NCBI RefSeq assembly: GCF_002270055.1
Contig: NZ_NIBG01000001.1
Coordinates: 62,001 to 126,000, forward strand
Source: Anaeromicrobium sediminis
Lineage (GTDB): Bacteria; Bacillota; Clostridia; Peptostreptococcales; Thermotaleaceae
Length of the DNA stretch: 64,000 nucleotides
Direction of reading: 5' to 3'
A program made the position numbers and the translations under genes. The notes below the pieces were generated by a model that was given only the letters and a program-made list of their open reading frames with translations, did no database searches and was not told where the DNA came from. How positions within the stretch are numbered: position 1 is the first letter of the stretch; every line of letters starts with the position of its first letter. Below are positions 52,893 through 62,038 of the stretch, in pieces.

Positions 52893-53279
52893 ATGGACAT
52901 ATTCAAAATTGTAGGAGTAGGTATAATAGCAACTATTCTATCTATGACTTTTAAAAAGCATAAGCCTGAAATATCTCTACAAATAAGCTTAGTAGCAGGT
53001 TTAATAATATTTCTCTTTATACTATCTAAATTAGGAACTGTTTTAGATCTTCTGAATATGATAGCTAAAAGGCTTGATATAGATATGATATACATATCCA
53101 CAATATTTAAAATTATTGGTATAGCATATATAGCAGAATTTGGAGCGCAACTTTGTAAAGACGCAGGTGAAGGAGCTATTGCTTCAAAGATTGAATTAGC
53201 TGGGAAAGTATTAATAATGGTACTAGCAATACCAATTTTGGTAGGCCTTTTAAATACCATTATACAATTAATAGCATAG
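52893..53279 (+). CDS. spoIIIAD: Stage III sporulation protein SpoIIIAD
   Basis: 128 residues and four membrane segments. It opens MDIFKIVGVGIIATILSM and contains KPEISLQISLVAGLIIF, both typical of SpoIIIAD, which is distantly similar to SpoIIIAC. ATG 52893 is preferred because AAGGGTGAT is just upstream; GTG 52884 lies in that site. Confidence 0.95.
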   Translation: MDIFKIVGVGIIATILSMTFKKHKPEISLQISLVAGLIIFLFILSKLGTVLDLLNMIAKRLDIDMIYISTIFKIIGIAYIAEFGAQLCKDAGEGAIASKIELAGKVLIMVLAIPILVGLLNTIIQLIA

Positions 53280-53289
53280 GGTGAATGAG

Positions 53290-54468
53290 ATGAAAAAAAC
53301 AATTTTAATATTATTAATATTTTTCGCATTAACATCAACGTCCTATTCTTTAGATAACAATAATAATACATATTCACAAGAAGACATATTAAATGAACAA
53401 ATAAACAGTATAGATTTTCAATCTATAGATAAGATATTAGATGAAATAGATGTTAATGGGAAAAGAGAATTATCAAATATAAATGTAAAAAAAATGTTGA
53501 TAGACATAATTAAAGGGGAGGGGAATTATTCTGTAAAGGCAGGTATTGAATATAGTTTTAAAGTACTTTTTAGGGAAATAATTTCAAATTCACATATATT
53601 GGCACAGATAATAATTTTATCAATAATATGTACTTTATTAAGTAACTTATCATCTGCCTTTGAAAGTGACTCAGTGGCCCAATTGGCATATATGGTATGT
53701 TATTTACTCATTATTACCCTAGCAATTAAAAATTTTTCAAATGCCATAAGCATAGGAAATAAAAGTATTGACAATATGTTAAGTTTTATGCAAGCCCTAT
53801 TTCCCATATTGATTACTTTTATAGTAAGTACAGGATCAATAACCACAGCAACTTTATTCCAGCCAATAATATATAGTTCAATATCTATTGTAAGTACATT
53901 TATGCAAACTATAATCATGCCTCTTATTTTTTTTACGGCCATATTGAGTATGGTTAATAATCTTTCATCAAAGATTCATATAAATAAACTCTCATCCCTC
54001 TTAAGGGAAGGAACCTTAGTTGCTATGGGATTTATTTTGACACTATTTAGTGGTGTAATAGCAATTAAAGGAGTAACATCAGCAGCAAGTGATGGATTAA
54101 CTTTAAGAACAGCTAGATTCGCTGTAGAAAGTTTTGTTCCAGTAGTTGGAGGATTCATATCAGATGCCTTTGATACCATAATTGGTTGTTCTGTTTTATT
54201 AAAAAATGCAGTGGGGATTATAGGGATAATAGTTCTTCTTATTATAGTATCAATGCCTTTGTTAAAAATATTATCCTTAATATTTTTATACAAAATATCG
54301 GCAGCCATAATAGAACCTATAACAGATAGTAAATTAGTTAATTGTTTAAATGAAATAAGCAAAGCAATGGTTTTAGTATTTGCAGTTGTAGCTTCTGTTG
54401 CAATTATGTTCTTTTTGGCAGTAACCATTATAATTGGAACAGGAAATCTGACTTTGATACTTAAGTAG
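53290..54468 (+). CDS. spoIIIAE: Stage III sporulation protein SpoIIIAE
   Basis: A 392-residue polytopic membrane protein. A signal peptide (MKKTILILLIFFALTSTSYS) is followed by an exported segment of about 80 residues and some eight membrane helices. GFILTLFSGVIAIKGVTSAA and ESFVPVVGGFISDAFDT are the conserved core. ATG 53290 is chosen over GTG 53281, which is within GGGTGAATGAG. It is the largest membrane part of the channel. Confidence 0.95.
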   Translation: MKKTILILLIFFALTSTSYSLDNNNNTYSQEDILNEQINSIDFQSIDKILDEIDVNGKRELSNINVKKMLIDIIKGEGNYSVKAGIEYSFKVLFREIISNSHILAQIIILSIICTLLSNLSSAFESDSVAQLAYMVCYLLIITLAIKNFSNAISIGNKSIDNMLSFMQALFPILITFIVSTGSITTATLFQPIIYSSISIVSTFMQTIIMPLIFFTAILSMVNNLSSKIHINKLSSLLREGTLVAMGFILTLFSGVIAIKGVTSAASDGLTLRTARFAVESFVPVVGGFISDAFDTIIGCSVLLKNAVGIIGIIVLLIIVSMPLLKILSLIFLYKISAAIIEPITDSKLVNCLNEISKAMVLVFAVVASVAIMFFLAVTIIIGTGNLTLILK

Positions 54469-54476
54469 GTGATTAA

Positions 54477-55091
54477 ATGGAAGTTTTCTTTAAAGATTGG
54501 ATAAAAAATATATTAGTTTTAGTAATATTCATTACAGCAGTAGATGTCATATTACCTAATGGATCTACTAAAAAATATGTAAATCTAGTAGTAGGTATTT
54601 TAGTTATTATTGTAATAATAAACCCTATTTTACTATTGGTAAAAGGGGATATAAATATTGAAGGCGAGATAATAAGAACATCGACCATTTTAGATACTAA
54701 TATATTAGCATTAAAAAAAGATAATATTAAGTTTGACCAAGAAGAACAAATTATAAGAGTATATAAAAATAAGCTAGAAGGTCACATAAAAGATAGAATT
54801 TCTAAGGACTATGCTGTGACAGTGAATGAGGTAGACGCAGAAATAATAAAAGACACTAGTAGTGATAACTTTGGAACTATTAAAAATATTAAAGTAGGAA
54901 TTTCATTTAAAGAAAATGATAAAAATGATTTGAATAGAATAGAAAAAATATATATAAATGTAAGTAATAATAAAGGAGAAAATGTAAAAGCAGAAAAAAA
55001 CAAAAGTAAGGAAATAGACAAGATAAAAAAGGAAATAGCTCTATTTTATGATTTAGATGATACTAATATAACAATAATAAATGAAAATTAA
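54477..55091 (+). CDS. spoIIIAF: Stage III sporulation protein SpoIIIAF
   Basis: 204 residues with two membrane segments at about 10-26 and 35-55 and a soluble domain of about 140 residues predicted in the intermembrane space. The start MEVFFKDWIKNILVLVIFIT is typical. The soluble part is highly charged (GENVKAEKNKSKEID). In other species it forms a ring with AG and AH. Confidence 0.93.
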   Translation: MEVFFKDWIKNILVLVIFITAVDVILPNGSTKKYVNLVVGILVIIVIINPILLLVKGDINIEGEIIRTSTILDTNILALKKDNIKFDQEEQIIRVYKNKLEGHIKDRISKDYAVTVNEVDAEIIKDTSSDNFGTIKNIKVGISFKENDKNDLNRIEKIYINVSNNKGENVKAEKNKSKEIDKIKKEIALFYDLDDTNITIINEN

Positions 55092-55106
55092 AGGAAGGGG
55101 ATAAAT

Positions 55107-55694
55107 ATGAAAATTTTTAACTTCTTCAAAAATCTATTAGATAAGAAGAATAGTAAAAAGTTAATGAACAGTTTAATTTTGATAATCATCATAAGCGTAA
55201 TTGGATTGATAGGATTAGACATTATAGATATAAGCGATACATCTCAATCAAATATTAAATTAGTCAATGAAAAAAAGGTCTCTGATAAAGAATATGAGAA
55301 CCCTGATACATATAATGATACTACAGAGAAGGAACTAGAGGGTATATTGTCACAAATAAAAGGAGTAGGAGAGGTTGATGTAATGATAACCTATGAAACT
55401 ACCTCTGAAGTAATACCTGCTATGAATGTAACTAGTTCTATGGAAGAATCTCAAGAAAAGGATTCAGAAGGGGGAACTAGAACAACAAAACAAGAAAATA
55501 TTTCCAAAAATGTTGTAACAAATAATCAGCAACAAGATCTAGTAGTAATAAAAGAAATAAAACCAGATATACGAGGTGTAGTAGTAGTAGCCCAAGGAGT
55601 GGAAAACATAGTTGTTAAAAATTCTATAATAGAGGCAGTCAGAACTGTTTTTCAAATTCCATCATATAAGGTAATGGTGTATGAAAAGAAATAA
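55107..55694 (+). CDS. spoIIIAG: Stage III sporulation protein SpoIIIAG
   Basis: 195 residues. One membrane helix is at about 21-40. The soluble ring-building domain has ELEGILSQIKGVGEVDVMIT and a C-terminal VVVVAQGVENIVVKNSIIEA, the SpoIIIAG signature. A Ser/Thr/Glu-rich loop lies between them. RBS AAGGAAGGGG precedes ATG 55107. Confidence 0.94.
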   Translation: MKIFNFFKNLLDKKNSKKLMNSLILIIIISVIGLIGLDIIDISDTSQSNIKLVNEKKVSDKEYENPDTYNDTTEKELEGILSQIKGVGEVDVMITYETTSEVIPAMNVTSSMEESQEKDSEGGTRTTKQENISKNVVTNNQQQDLVVIKEIKPDIRGVVVVAQGVENIVVKNSIIEAVRTVFQIPSYKVMVYEKK

Positions 55695-55722
55695 ACTTTA
55701 ATGATAAAAGGAGTGTTTTAAT

Positions 55723-56391
55723 ATGTTTATAATTAAAAAGAAAAATCTATTTATTTTTTCCTTAGTTATTTTATTATGTGTAATAAGCTATTTGAATTAT
55801 TCTATCAATAAATTTTCGCTTTTAGAGACTTCTCAAGAACTTGAAGAATATGAGGAAAATAAATTAGCAGAAAATATAGAATTAAATGAAGATGAACAAC
55901 TTATTGTAACTAAAGAACCTACACAAGAAGTGGTAAAAGAAGCGGATGAAAATCTAGTTGTGGTAGATAGTAATGAGAGCAAAATAAAAGATATTATATC
56001 AGAAACAAGCAAATCTATTGAAAGTGATATTTTGACAAAGGAAAAGGATAATTTCTTTATAGAATCTAGATTAAATATAAACATGGAAAGAGAAAAAATG
56101 TTAGAATTACTAAATGAAATAATTGATAATGACAAGACGGATGAGAGTAGTAGAAAACTGGCAAATAAGGAAAAAATGAGTATAATTAATACTATAAACA
56201 AAGAAAAAATAGTAGAAAATTTAGTAAGATCTAAAGGCTTTGAAGATGTGGTTGTATTTGTGACGGAACACTCAGTAAATGTAATAGTACAAACAGAAGA
56301 ACTATCAAATTCTGATATGGCTAAAATATTAGATATTGTTACAAGGGAAACTAAGGCTCCTATGGACAATATAAAAATAAATTTTAGATAA
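55723..56391 (+). CDS. spoIIIAH: Stage III sporulation protein SpoIIIAH
   Basis: 222 residues. An N-terminal membrane helix (about 7-25), an acidic linker and a C-terminal YscJ/FliF-like ring domain. In B. subtilis it binds SpoIIQ across the septum. The end reads DVVVFVTEHSVNVIVQTEEL. The linker here is unusually rich in Glu and Asp. Last gene of the spoIIIA operon. Confidence 0.93.
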   Translation: MFIIKKKNLFIFSLVILLCVISYLNYSINKFSLLETSQELEEYEENKLAENIELNEDEQLIVTKEPTQEVVKEADENLVVVDSNESKIKDIISETSKSIESDILTKEKDNFFIESRLNINMEREKMLELLNEIIDNDKTDESSRKLANKEKMSIINTINKEKIVENLVRSKGFEDVVVFVTEHSVNVIVQTEELSNSDMAKILDIVTRETKAPMDNIKINFR

Positions 56392-56463
56392 GATTGTAAA
56401 AAAAACATGATTTTGGTATACTAAAGATTAGATAAAATTAATATGAATCAGGGGGTTATTTCT

Positions 56464-56838
56464 GTGAAGGATAATCTAGAAAATATGGACTATGGTCAGA
56501 TTAAAATTTCTGATGACGTAGTAGGAATTATTGCTGGACTGGCAGCTACAGAAGTTGAAGGTGTAGCTGGTATGAGTGGTGGAATTGCTGGAGGAATTGC
56601 GGAGATACTGGGTAAAAAGAATCTATCAAAAGGTGTAAAAGTAGAAGTAGGAGAAAAGGAAACTGTAATAGATTTATACATAATAGTAGAGTATGGTGCT
56701 AAGATTCCAGAAGTATCATGGCAAATTCAAGAGAATGTAAAAAAGGCAATTGAAACTATGACAGGATTAAAAGTATTGGAAGTTAATATTCATGTTCAAG
56801 GTGTAAACATGAATCAAAACCAAGAAACGGAAAAGTAA
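56464..56838 (+). CDS. Asp23/Gls24 family protein (YqhY-like)
   Basis: A 124-residue protein. GQIKISDDVVGIIAGLAATE is the family start, followed by VEGVAGMSGG and IDLYIIVEYGAKIPEVSWQI. YqhY in B. subtilis is linked to acetyl-CoA carboxylase control and envelope homeostasis. I chose GTG 56464 because CAGGGGGT lies just before it; ATG 56443 has no RBS. It is transcribed before nusB, its normal place. Confidence 0.92.
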   Translation: MKDNLENMDYGQIKISDDVVGIIAGLAATEVEGVAGMSGGIAGGIAEILGKKNLSKGVKVEVGEKETVIDLYIIVEYGAKIPEVSWQIQENVKKAIETMTGLKVLEVNIHVQGVNMNQNQETEK

Positions 56839-56858
56839 TTTTTTCAATTTTTTAAGAT

Positions 56859-56898
56859 AAATTTACCCTCTGATTAATCAGAGGGTAAATTTGAGTTT
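56859..56898 (+). terminator. Terminator after the Asp23 gene
   Basis: AAATTTACCCTCTGATT (56859-56875) is followed immediately by its exact reverse complement (56876-56892), then GAGTTTTT. A perfect 17-bp palindrome. Confidence 0.85.
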
Positions 56899-56964
56899 TT
56901 ATTCATATATAATTTGAAAATTGTGAAACAATAACTATAATACTACAATTATTAGGAGGATTTT

Positions 56965-57369
56965 ATGCAAAGAAAAATGGCAAGAGAGATAGCAATGCAA
57001 ATAATATTTCAAATGGAGATACAAAAGGACTTTTCTATAGAAAAATTGAATGAATTAATAGGTGTGAATATACCTGAGAAGGACAAGCAAGAAAAATATG
57101 TAAATAATATAGTTTCCAACTTAATAGAACATAAAGAAAATGTAGATGAAGTTATTAAATTAAATTTAAAGAGTTGGAAATTTGACAGAATAGCAAAGGT
57201 TGATTTAAGTATTTTAAGAACAGCCATAGTAGAGATTTTATATGATGAAAATATTCCTAATCTAGTAGCTGTGAATGAAGCAGTAGAAATGGGTAAAAAG
57301 TTTAGTACAGAAGAGTCAGGTAGTTTCATAAATGGTATTTTGGGTAATGTTTTAAAGAGTGATAGATAA
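56965..57369 (+). CDS. nusB: Transcription antitermination factor NusB
   Basis: 134 residues, all helical. MQRKMAREIAMQIIFQMEI is the RNA-binding start, with WKFDRIAKVDLSILRTAIVE and VAVNEAVEMGKKFSTEESGSF in the second half. Works with NusE/S10 on rRNA operons. RBS TTAGGAGGA precedes ATG 56965. Its stop is one base before the next ATG. Confidence 0.96.
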   Translation: MQRKMAREIAMQIIFQMEIQKDFSIEKLNELIGVNIPEKDKQEKYVNNIVSNLIEHKENVDEVIKLNLKSWKFDRIAKVDLSILRTAIVEILYDENIPNLVAVNEAVEMGKKFSTEESGSFINGILGNVLKSDR

Positions 57370-57370
57370 T

Positions 57371-58330
57371 ATGAGTAACTATGTACTAGGTATTGATACT
57401 AGTAACTATACCACATCAGTTGCCGTTGTGGATCTTGATGGAAACATTATTCTAGATAAAAGGCAACTTTTAAAAGTACCTATGGGAAAAAGAGGGCTAC
57501 GACAATCCGATGCCCTTTTTCAACATATAAATAATATTCCAATTTTACTTAATGAAATTGGAAAGTTGAAAATTTGTGGTAAAATTAAAGGTGTATGTGC
57601 TAGTAGTAAACCAAGGCCTACCCTAGAATCCTATATGCCAGTCTTCAAGGCATCCACTTCTTTTGGACAAACTATATCTAATGTACTAGGGTGCAAATAT
57701 TTTGAATGTAGTCATCAAGAAAATCACATTAAGGCTGCTATTCATTCTATTGATGAACAATTTGACAAAAAATTTTTAGCTATACATATCTCAGGAGGAA
57801 CAACAGAATTACTTTTAGTTAAAAGAAATTCTAAATTAGGTTATAATATAGATATAATAGGTGGAACTACGGACATAAGTATAGGGCAATTTCTAGACCG
57901 AGCAGGTGTGAAAATGGGATTTGATTTTCCAGCAGGTCCCAGATTAGATGAAATTGCTTTTGATTCAAAGATGAAGCTTAAAGAAGAAATAAAAATGTTT
58001 GCAAAAAATGGTGAAATTAGTCTTTCGGGTCCAGAGACTAGGATTTGTAAGTTAATTGAAGAAAAAATGGATAATGAGTATATAAGCCTTTTGATCTTTG
58101 AATACATAATTAAAGGTTTAAGCTCCATGATAAATTATGCCACTAAAAAATACAACATGGACAAAGTAATTTTAGTGGGAGGCGTTGCATCTAGTAATTT
58201 TATTAAAACCCATTTAAATAGTAGGATTAATGACTCAACAAGTATATATTTTGCTAAAGCTTCCCATTGTACTGACAATGCTATTGGAAGTGCACTTATA
58301 GGAGCTGAGGCTATTTTTGAGGAGGAATAA
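57371..58330 (+). CDS. TsaD/Kae1 paralogue (M22-family protein)
   Basis: 319 residues of the ASKHA TsaD superfamily. It has VLGIDTSNYTTSVAVVD, a paired histidine site SHQENHIKAA (in place of the HxEGH of true TsaD), HISGGTTELLLV and a late CTDNAIGSALIG aspartate. Clostridia often carry this second copy beside folD and xseA, while the true TsaD is elsewhere. It may therefore not make t6A. ATG 57371 follows the nusB stop by one base. Confidence 0.8.
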   Translation: MSNYVLGIDTSNYTTSVAVVDLDGNIILDKRQLLKVPMGKRGLRQSDALFQHINNIPILLNEIGKLKICGKIKGVCASSKPRPTLESYMPVFKASTSFGQTISNVLGCKYFECSHQENHIKAAIHSIDEQFDKKFLAIHISGGTTELLLVKRNSKLGYNIDIIGGTTDISIGQFLDRAGVKMGFDFPAGPRLDEIAFDSKMKLKEEIKMFAKNGEISLSGPETRICKLIEEKMDNEYISLLIFEYIIKGLSSMINYATKKYNMDKVILVGGVASSNFIKTHLNSRINDSTSIYFAKASHCTDNAIGSALIGAEAIFEEE

Positions 58331-58332
58331 AA

Positions 58333-59190
58333 ATGGCAAAGATATTAGATGGAAGAAAAATCTCAAAGGAAATCAGAGCAGACATAATTGAAAGAGTTGA
58401 CCGAATGAAAGAAGAAAAGGGTATAGTACCTGGGTTAGCAGTGGTAATCGTAGGTGATGATGAGGCTTCCCATGTATATGTATCAATGAAAGCAAAAGCG
58501 TGTAAAAGTGTAGGATTCCATTCAGAAGAACATAAACTTCCAGAATCTACTACTCAAGAAGAATTATTAAACCTTATAGATCATTTAAATAACGATGATA
58601 AAATTAATGGTATACTGGTTCAATTACCCCTTCCAAAACATATGGATGAAAATCTTGTAAATTCACATATTTCACCTCAAAAGGATGTGGATGGTTTCCA
58701 TGCAGTAAATATGGGAAATTTAACATTAGGAGAAGAATCATATGTACCTTGTACTCCAAAAGGAATAATAGAACTAATTAAAAGAACAGGAACTGATATG
58801 GCAGGAAAAAATGCGGTAGTAGTAGGTAGAAGTAATATAGTAGGTAAACCTGCAGCCATATTATTGTTAAAGGAAAGTTGTACAACCACTATTTGTCATT
58901 CTAAAACTAAAAATATGGAACTATTTTTAAAAGAAGCAGATATAGTTGTTGCGGCAGCAGGAGTTCCTAATTTAATAAAGGGACATATGATAAAAGAAGG
59001 AGCCATAGTGATTGATGCAGGAACTAGAAAATTAGACGGTAAGCTTGTGGGGGATGTGGAATTTGATAGTGCTAAAGAAGTTGCTTCATGGATTACTCCT
59101 GTTCCAGGCGGTGTAGGGCCTATGACTATTACTATGTTACTTGAAAATACTTTGGAAGCAACTGAAAAGCTATGGAACTCAAGGCCTTAA
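58333..59190 (+). CDS. folD: Bifunctional methylene-THF dehydrogenase/cyclohydrolase
   Basis: 285 residues. Converts methylene-THF to formyl-THF in the folate one-carbon route supplied by glyA at 1.8 kb. YVSMKAKAC holds the catalytic Lys. QLPLPKHM, VVVGRSNIVGKPAAILLL and DAGTRKLDGKLVGDV are the conserved segments, and the end reads TPVPGGVGPMTITMLLENT. It starts 2 bp after the TsaD paralogue. It overlaps xseA by 19 bp. Confidence 0.97.
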   Translation: MAKILDGRKISKEIRADIIERVDRMKEEKGIVPGLAVVIVGDDEASHVYVSMKAKACKSVGFHSEEHKLPESTTQEELLNLIDHLNNDDKINGILVQLPLPKHMDENLVNSHISPQKDVDGFHAVNMGNLTLGEESYVPCTPKGIIELIKRTGTDMAGKNAVVVGRSNIVGKPAAILLLKESCTTTICHSKTKNMELFLKEADIVVAAAGVPNLIKGHMIKEGAIVIDAGTRKLDGKLVGDVEFDSAKEVASWITPVPGGVGPMTITMLLENTLEATEKLWNSRP

Positions 59191-60416
59191 GTGTTACGGA
59201 ATTAAATAAATATATAAAAAAAATATTAACCATTGACCCCATATTGAATAATGTTTCTTTAAAAGGGGAAATATCTAATTTCAAGTTACATTCAAGTGGC
59301 CATGCTTATTTCTCAATTAAGGATGATGAAAGTAAAATAAATTGTATTATGTTTAGGAATAATGTTAATCTTTTGAACTTCAAACCAGAAAATGGCCTAA
59401 AAGTAATTGTTAAAGGATATATATCTGTATATGAGAGGGATGGTCAATATCAATTATATGCTCAAAGTATATTACTAGAAGGTTTAGGAGAGCTACATGA
59501 GAAATTTAAAAAATTAAGGAACTATTTAGAAGGAGAAGGTTTATTTTCTCCTATATATAAAAAAAGCATTCCTAATTTTCCTAAGAAGATTGGAGTAATA
59601 ACGTCTCCAACTGGTGCGGCAATTAGGGATATTATCTCTGTAATTAGTAGAAGAAACTCTTTAGTTAATGTGTATATTTTCCCAACCCTAGTTCAAGGCG
59701 TTAATTCAAGTACATCTATTTGTGAGAACATAGACAAGATAAATAGTATTTATGATGATATGGATGTAATAATATTAAGTAGAGGTGGAGGCTCCATTGA
59801 GGAGTTGTGGTCTTTTAATGAAGAAAAGGTTGCCAGAGCCATATTTGATTCCAAAATTCCTATTATTTCAGGAATTGGCCATGAAACAGACTATACTATA
59901 GCTGATTTTGTTTCTGATTTAAGGGCTCCAACTCCATCTTCTGCAGCTGAATTATGTGTAAAAGATTTAAGAGATATTAAAAATTTTATTAAAATAAGAT
60001 ATGAACAAAGTAAAATTTCTCTAGAAAAAAATATTGTAAACATGGAAAATAGATTATCAAAATTAAATCCTATGAATGGAAGAAAAATTGTGGAAAATAA
60101 ATTAAATACATATGAAAATACTATTCATAGTTTTAAACAGGTTATGGATTTTTCCGTACAAAATTATTTGAATAAGGCAGAGTTTAAAGTTGAAAATCTA
60201 GGTTTAAAATTGGGAACCTTAAATCCATTTTCTACGATTAGCCGAGGTTATGCTGTCATATCTAATGATTATGGAACTATTAATAGCATAGAAGAAGTTT
60301 CAATAGAAGATGAGATCAAGGTGAATTTAAAAGATGGTCATTTAATATGTAAGGTTGAAAATAAATATAAGGAGTCTATTCTAAATGGAAGAATTTGGCC
60401 AATTAGCTCTAAATAA
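59172..60416 (+). CDS. xseA: Exodeoxyribonuclease VII large subunit
   Basis: 414 residues. An N-terminal OB fold (VSLKGEISNFKLHSSGHAYF) is followed by the catalytic domain with VITSPTGAAIRDIISVISRR and ISGIGHETDYTIADFVSDLRAPTPSSAAE, then a coiled-coil tail that binds XseB. Degrades single-stranded DNA from either end. ATG 59172 lies within folD; the 3' end overlaps xseB by 32 bp. Confidence 0.96.
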   Translation: MELKALSVTELNKYIKKILTIDPILNNVSLKGEISNFKLHSSGHAYFSIKDDESKINCIMFRNNVNLLNFKPENGLKVIVKGYISVYERDGQYQLYAQSILLEGLGELHEKFKKLRNYLEGEGLFSPIYKKSIPNFPKKIGVITSPTGAAIRDIISVISRRNSLVNVYIFPTLVQGVNSSTSICENIDKINSIYDDMDVIILSRGGGSIEELWSFNEEKVARAIFDSKIPIISGIGHETDYTIADFVSDLRAPTPSSAAELCVKDLRDIKNFIKIRYEQSKISLEKNIVNMENRLSKLNPMNGRKIVENKLNTYENTIHSFKQVMDFSVQNYLNKAEFKVENLGLKLGTLNPFSTISRGYAVISNDYGTINSIEEVSIEDEIKVNLKDGHLICKVENKYKESILNGRIWPISSK

Positions 60417-60618
60417 TAAGGATACATTTGAAGAAGCTTTATATAAGCTAGAAAGAGTTACAAACCTTTTAGAAGAAGGGGAGTTATCTTTAAATGATCT
60501 TTTAAAAGTATACGAGATTAGTATCAGCTTATATAGATTTTGCAATAATGAAATAGATAATGCAAATCAAAAAATAAAAGTTTTAGCTGAGGATACATTT
60601 ATAGATTTTGAAAACTAA
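60385..60618 (+). CDS. xseB: Exodeoxyribonuclease VII small subunit
   Basis: A 77-residue helical protein: FEEALYKLERVTNLLEEGELSLNDLLKVYE is the signature region. Several copies bind one XseA. ATG 60385 overlaps the end of xseA, giving translational coupling. Confidence 0.94.
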   Translation: MEEFGQLALNNKDTFEEALYKLERVTNLLEEGELSLNDLLKVYEISISLYRFCNNEIDNANQKIKVLAEDTFIDFEN

Positions 60619-60649
60619 GGTTAGACAAAGGGAAACGGAGGGCACAAGT

Positions 60650-61534
60650 GTGGACATCAAAGAGGTTTTAAAGGCTAAAATAGAAGTAGTGGAAAGAGCT
60701 TTAGATAAATATATGCCTAATGAAGGATCTTATGAAAAGGTAGTATATGAATCTATGAGATATAGTGTATTTGCTGGTGGTAAAAGATTAAGGCCCATAT
60801 TAATGTTAGCCGCATGTGAATTTGTGGGAGGAAATTATGAAGATGCAATACCATATGCTTGTGCCATGGAAATGATACACTCTTACTCCCTAGTTCATGA
60901 TGATTTACCGTCAATGGATAATGATGACTATAGAAGAGGTAAATTAACAAATCATAAAGTATATGGTGAAGCTATGGCCATATTAGCTGGCGATGGACTT
61001 TTAAACTATGCATATGAATTAATGCTAAAAGCTACTTTAGAAGACTTTAATAAAAATAAGTTATTGGCGTCACAAGAAATTGCATGGTCATCAGGAGCTT
61101 CAGGAATGATAGGAGGTCAGGTTGTAGATCTTCTTAGTGAAAATAAAAAGATAGATAAGGGTACACTAGACTTTATACACAGGAAAAAGACGGGAGCTCT
61201 AATAAGAGCATCTATACGTGCAGGAGCCATAATTGGAGGTGCTTCTGAAAGTGAACTAGAGGATTTGACTAAATATGCTGAAAATATAGGATTAGGATTC
61301 CAAATTACAGATGATATTTTAGATATTGTAGGGGATGAAAAAAAATTAGGAAAAAAAGTTGGAAGTGACATAGAAAATAATAAATCTACATATCCTTCAC
61401 TATATGGAATGGAAGAGTCAATAGAAAAAGTGAATTTCTTATTTGATGAAAGTATAAACTTACTTAGGAAATATGAAGATAAAGCAGAATTTTTCATTGA
61501 ATTAGCAAAATATCTTGTAAAAAGGGAATACTAA
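60650..61534 (+). CDS. ispA: Polyprenyl (farnesyl/geranylgeranyl) diphosphate synthase
   Basis: 294 residues. Condenses isopentenyl and dimethylallyl diphosphate to C15 (or C20) chains. The first aspartate-rich motif is HDDLPSMDNDDYRRG and the second DDILDIVGDEKKLG. GGKRLRPILML holds the diphosphate-binding Arg. GTG 60650 is chosen for GGAGGG at 60637-60642; the longer frame begins inside xseB. It shares a pathway with dxs at the window's end. Confidence 0.95.
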   Translation: MDIKEVLKAKIEVVERALDKYMPNEGSYEKVVYESMRYSVFAGGKRLRPILMLAACEFVGGNYEDAIPYACAMEMIHSYSLVHDDLPSMDNDDYRRGKLTNHKVYGEAMAILAGDGLLNYAYELMLKATLEDFNKNKLLASQEIAWSSGASGMIGGQVVDLLSENKKIDKGTLDFIHRKKTGALIRASIRAGAIIGGASESELEDLTKYAENIGLGFQITDDILDIVGDEKKLGKKVGSDIENNKSTYPSLYGMEESIEKVNFLFDESINLLRKYEDKAEFFIELAKYLVKREY

Positions 61535-61550
61535 TTGAGGAGGAAAAAAT

Positions 61551-62003
61551 TTGCTCTTTATACATGAATTAATAAATAACGAAATAATATCAGTTACTTT
61601 TATTGCATGGTTTATTGCTCAAATATTAAAAGTGATTTTAACACTAATAACGGATAAGAAATTTGATGTATATAGATTTGTTGGTTCAGGTGGAATGCCT
61701 AGTTCACACTCTGCTTTAGTCATGGCTTTATCTACTGCTGTAGGGCTAAAAAAGGGTTGGGGTTCTGTTGAATATGCCATAAGTTTGGCTGTGGCCATGG
61801 TAGTCATGTATGACGCCTCAGGAGTAAGAAGATCCGTAGGAAAACAGGCTATGATATTAAATAAAATTATTGCTGATAAACATAATCACAAAAGTTTAAA
61901 AGAAATAAGAGAAAAGAGATTAAAAGAACTTATCGGACATACACCTATTGAGGTTTTTGCAGGAGCATTATTGGGTATACTTATAGCAAACGTTGTAATG
62001 TAG
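61551..62003 (+). CDS. Divergent PAP2 family (DUF212) membrane protein
   Basis: 150 residues. GGMPSSHSALVMALSTAVGL is the phosphatase-like signature, followed by VVMYDASGVRRSVGKQA. Membrane segments are at about 10-28, 60-75 and 130-148. It lies between ispA and the OLE RNA, as in other OLE-bearing genomes, and may act on isoprenoid phosphates. The start is TTG 61551 after GAGGAGGA. Confidence 0.88.
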   Translation: MLFIHELINNEIISVTFIAWFIAQILKVILTLITDKKFDVYRFVGSGGMPSSHSALVMALSTAVGLKKGWGSVEYAISLAVAMVVMYDASGVRRSVGKQAMILNKIIADKHNHKSLKEIREKRLKELIGHTPIEVFAGALLGILIANVVM

Positions 62004-62038
62004 TAGGTAAATTTTAATGTAAATTATAAAAAATTAAC

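Noticed and set aside
52847-53377. 176-codon minus-strand frame across spoIIIAD/AE
   Set aside because: It is antisense to two clearly recognised genes and has no RBS or family resemblance.
55833-56408. 191-codon minus-strand frame over spoIIIAH
   Set aside because: It is a Ser-rich shadow of the acidic linker of SpoIIIAH.
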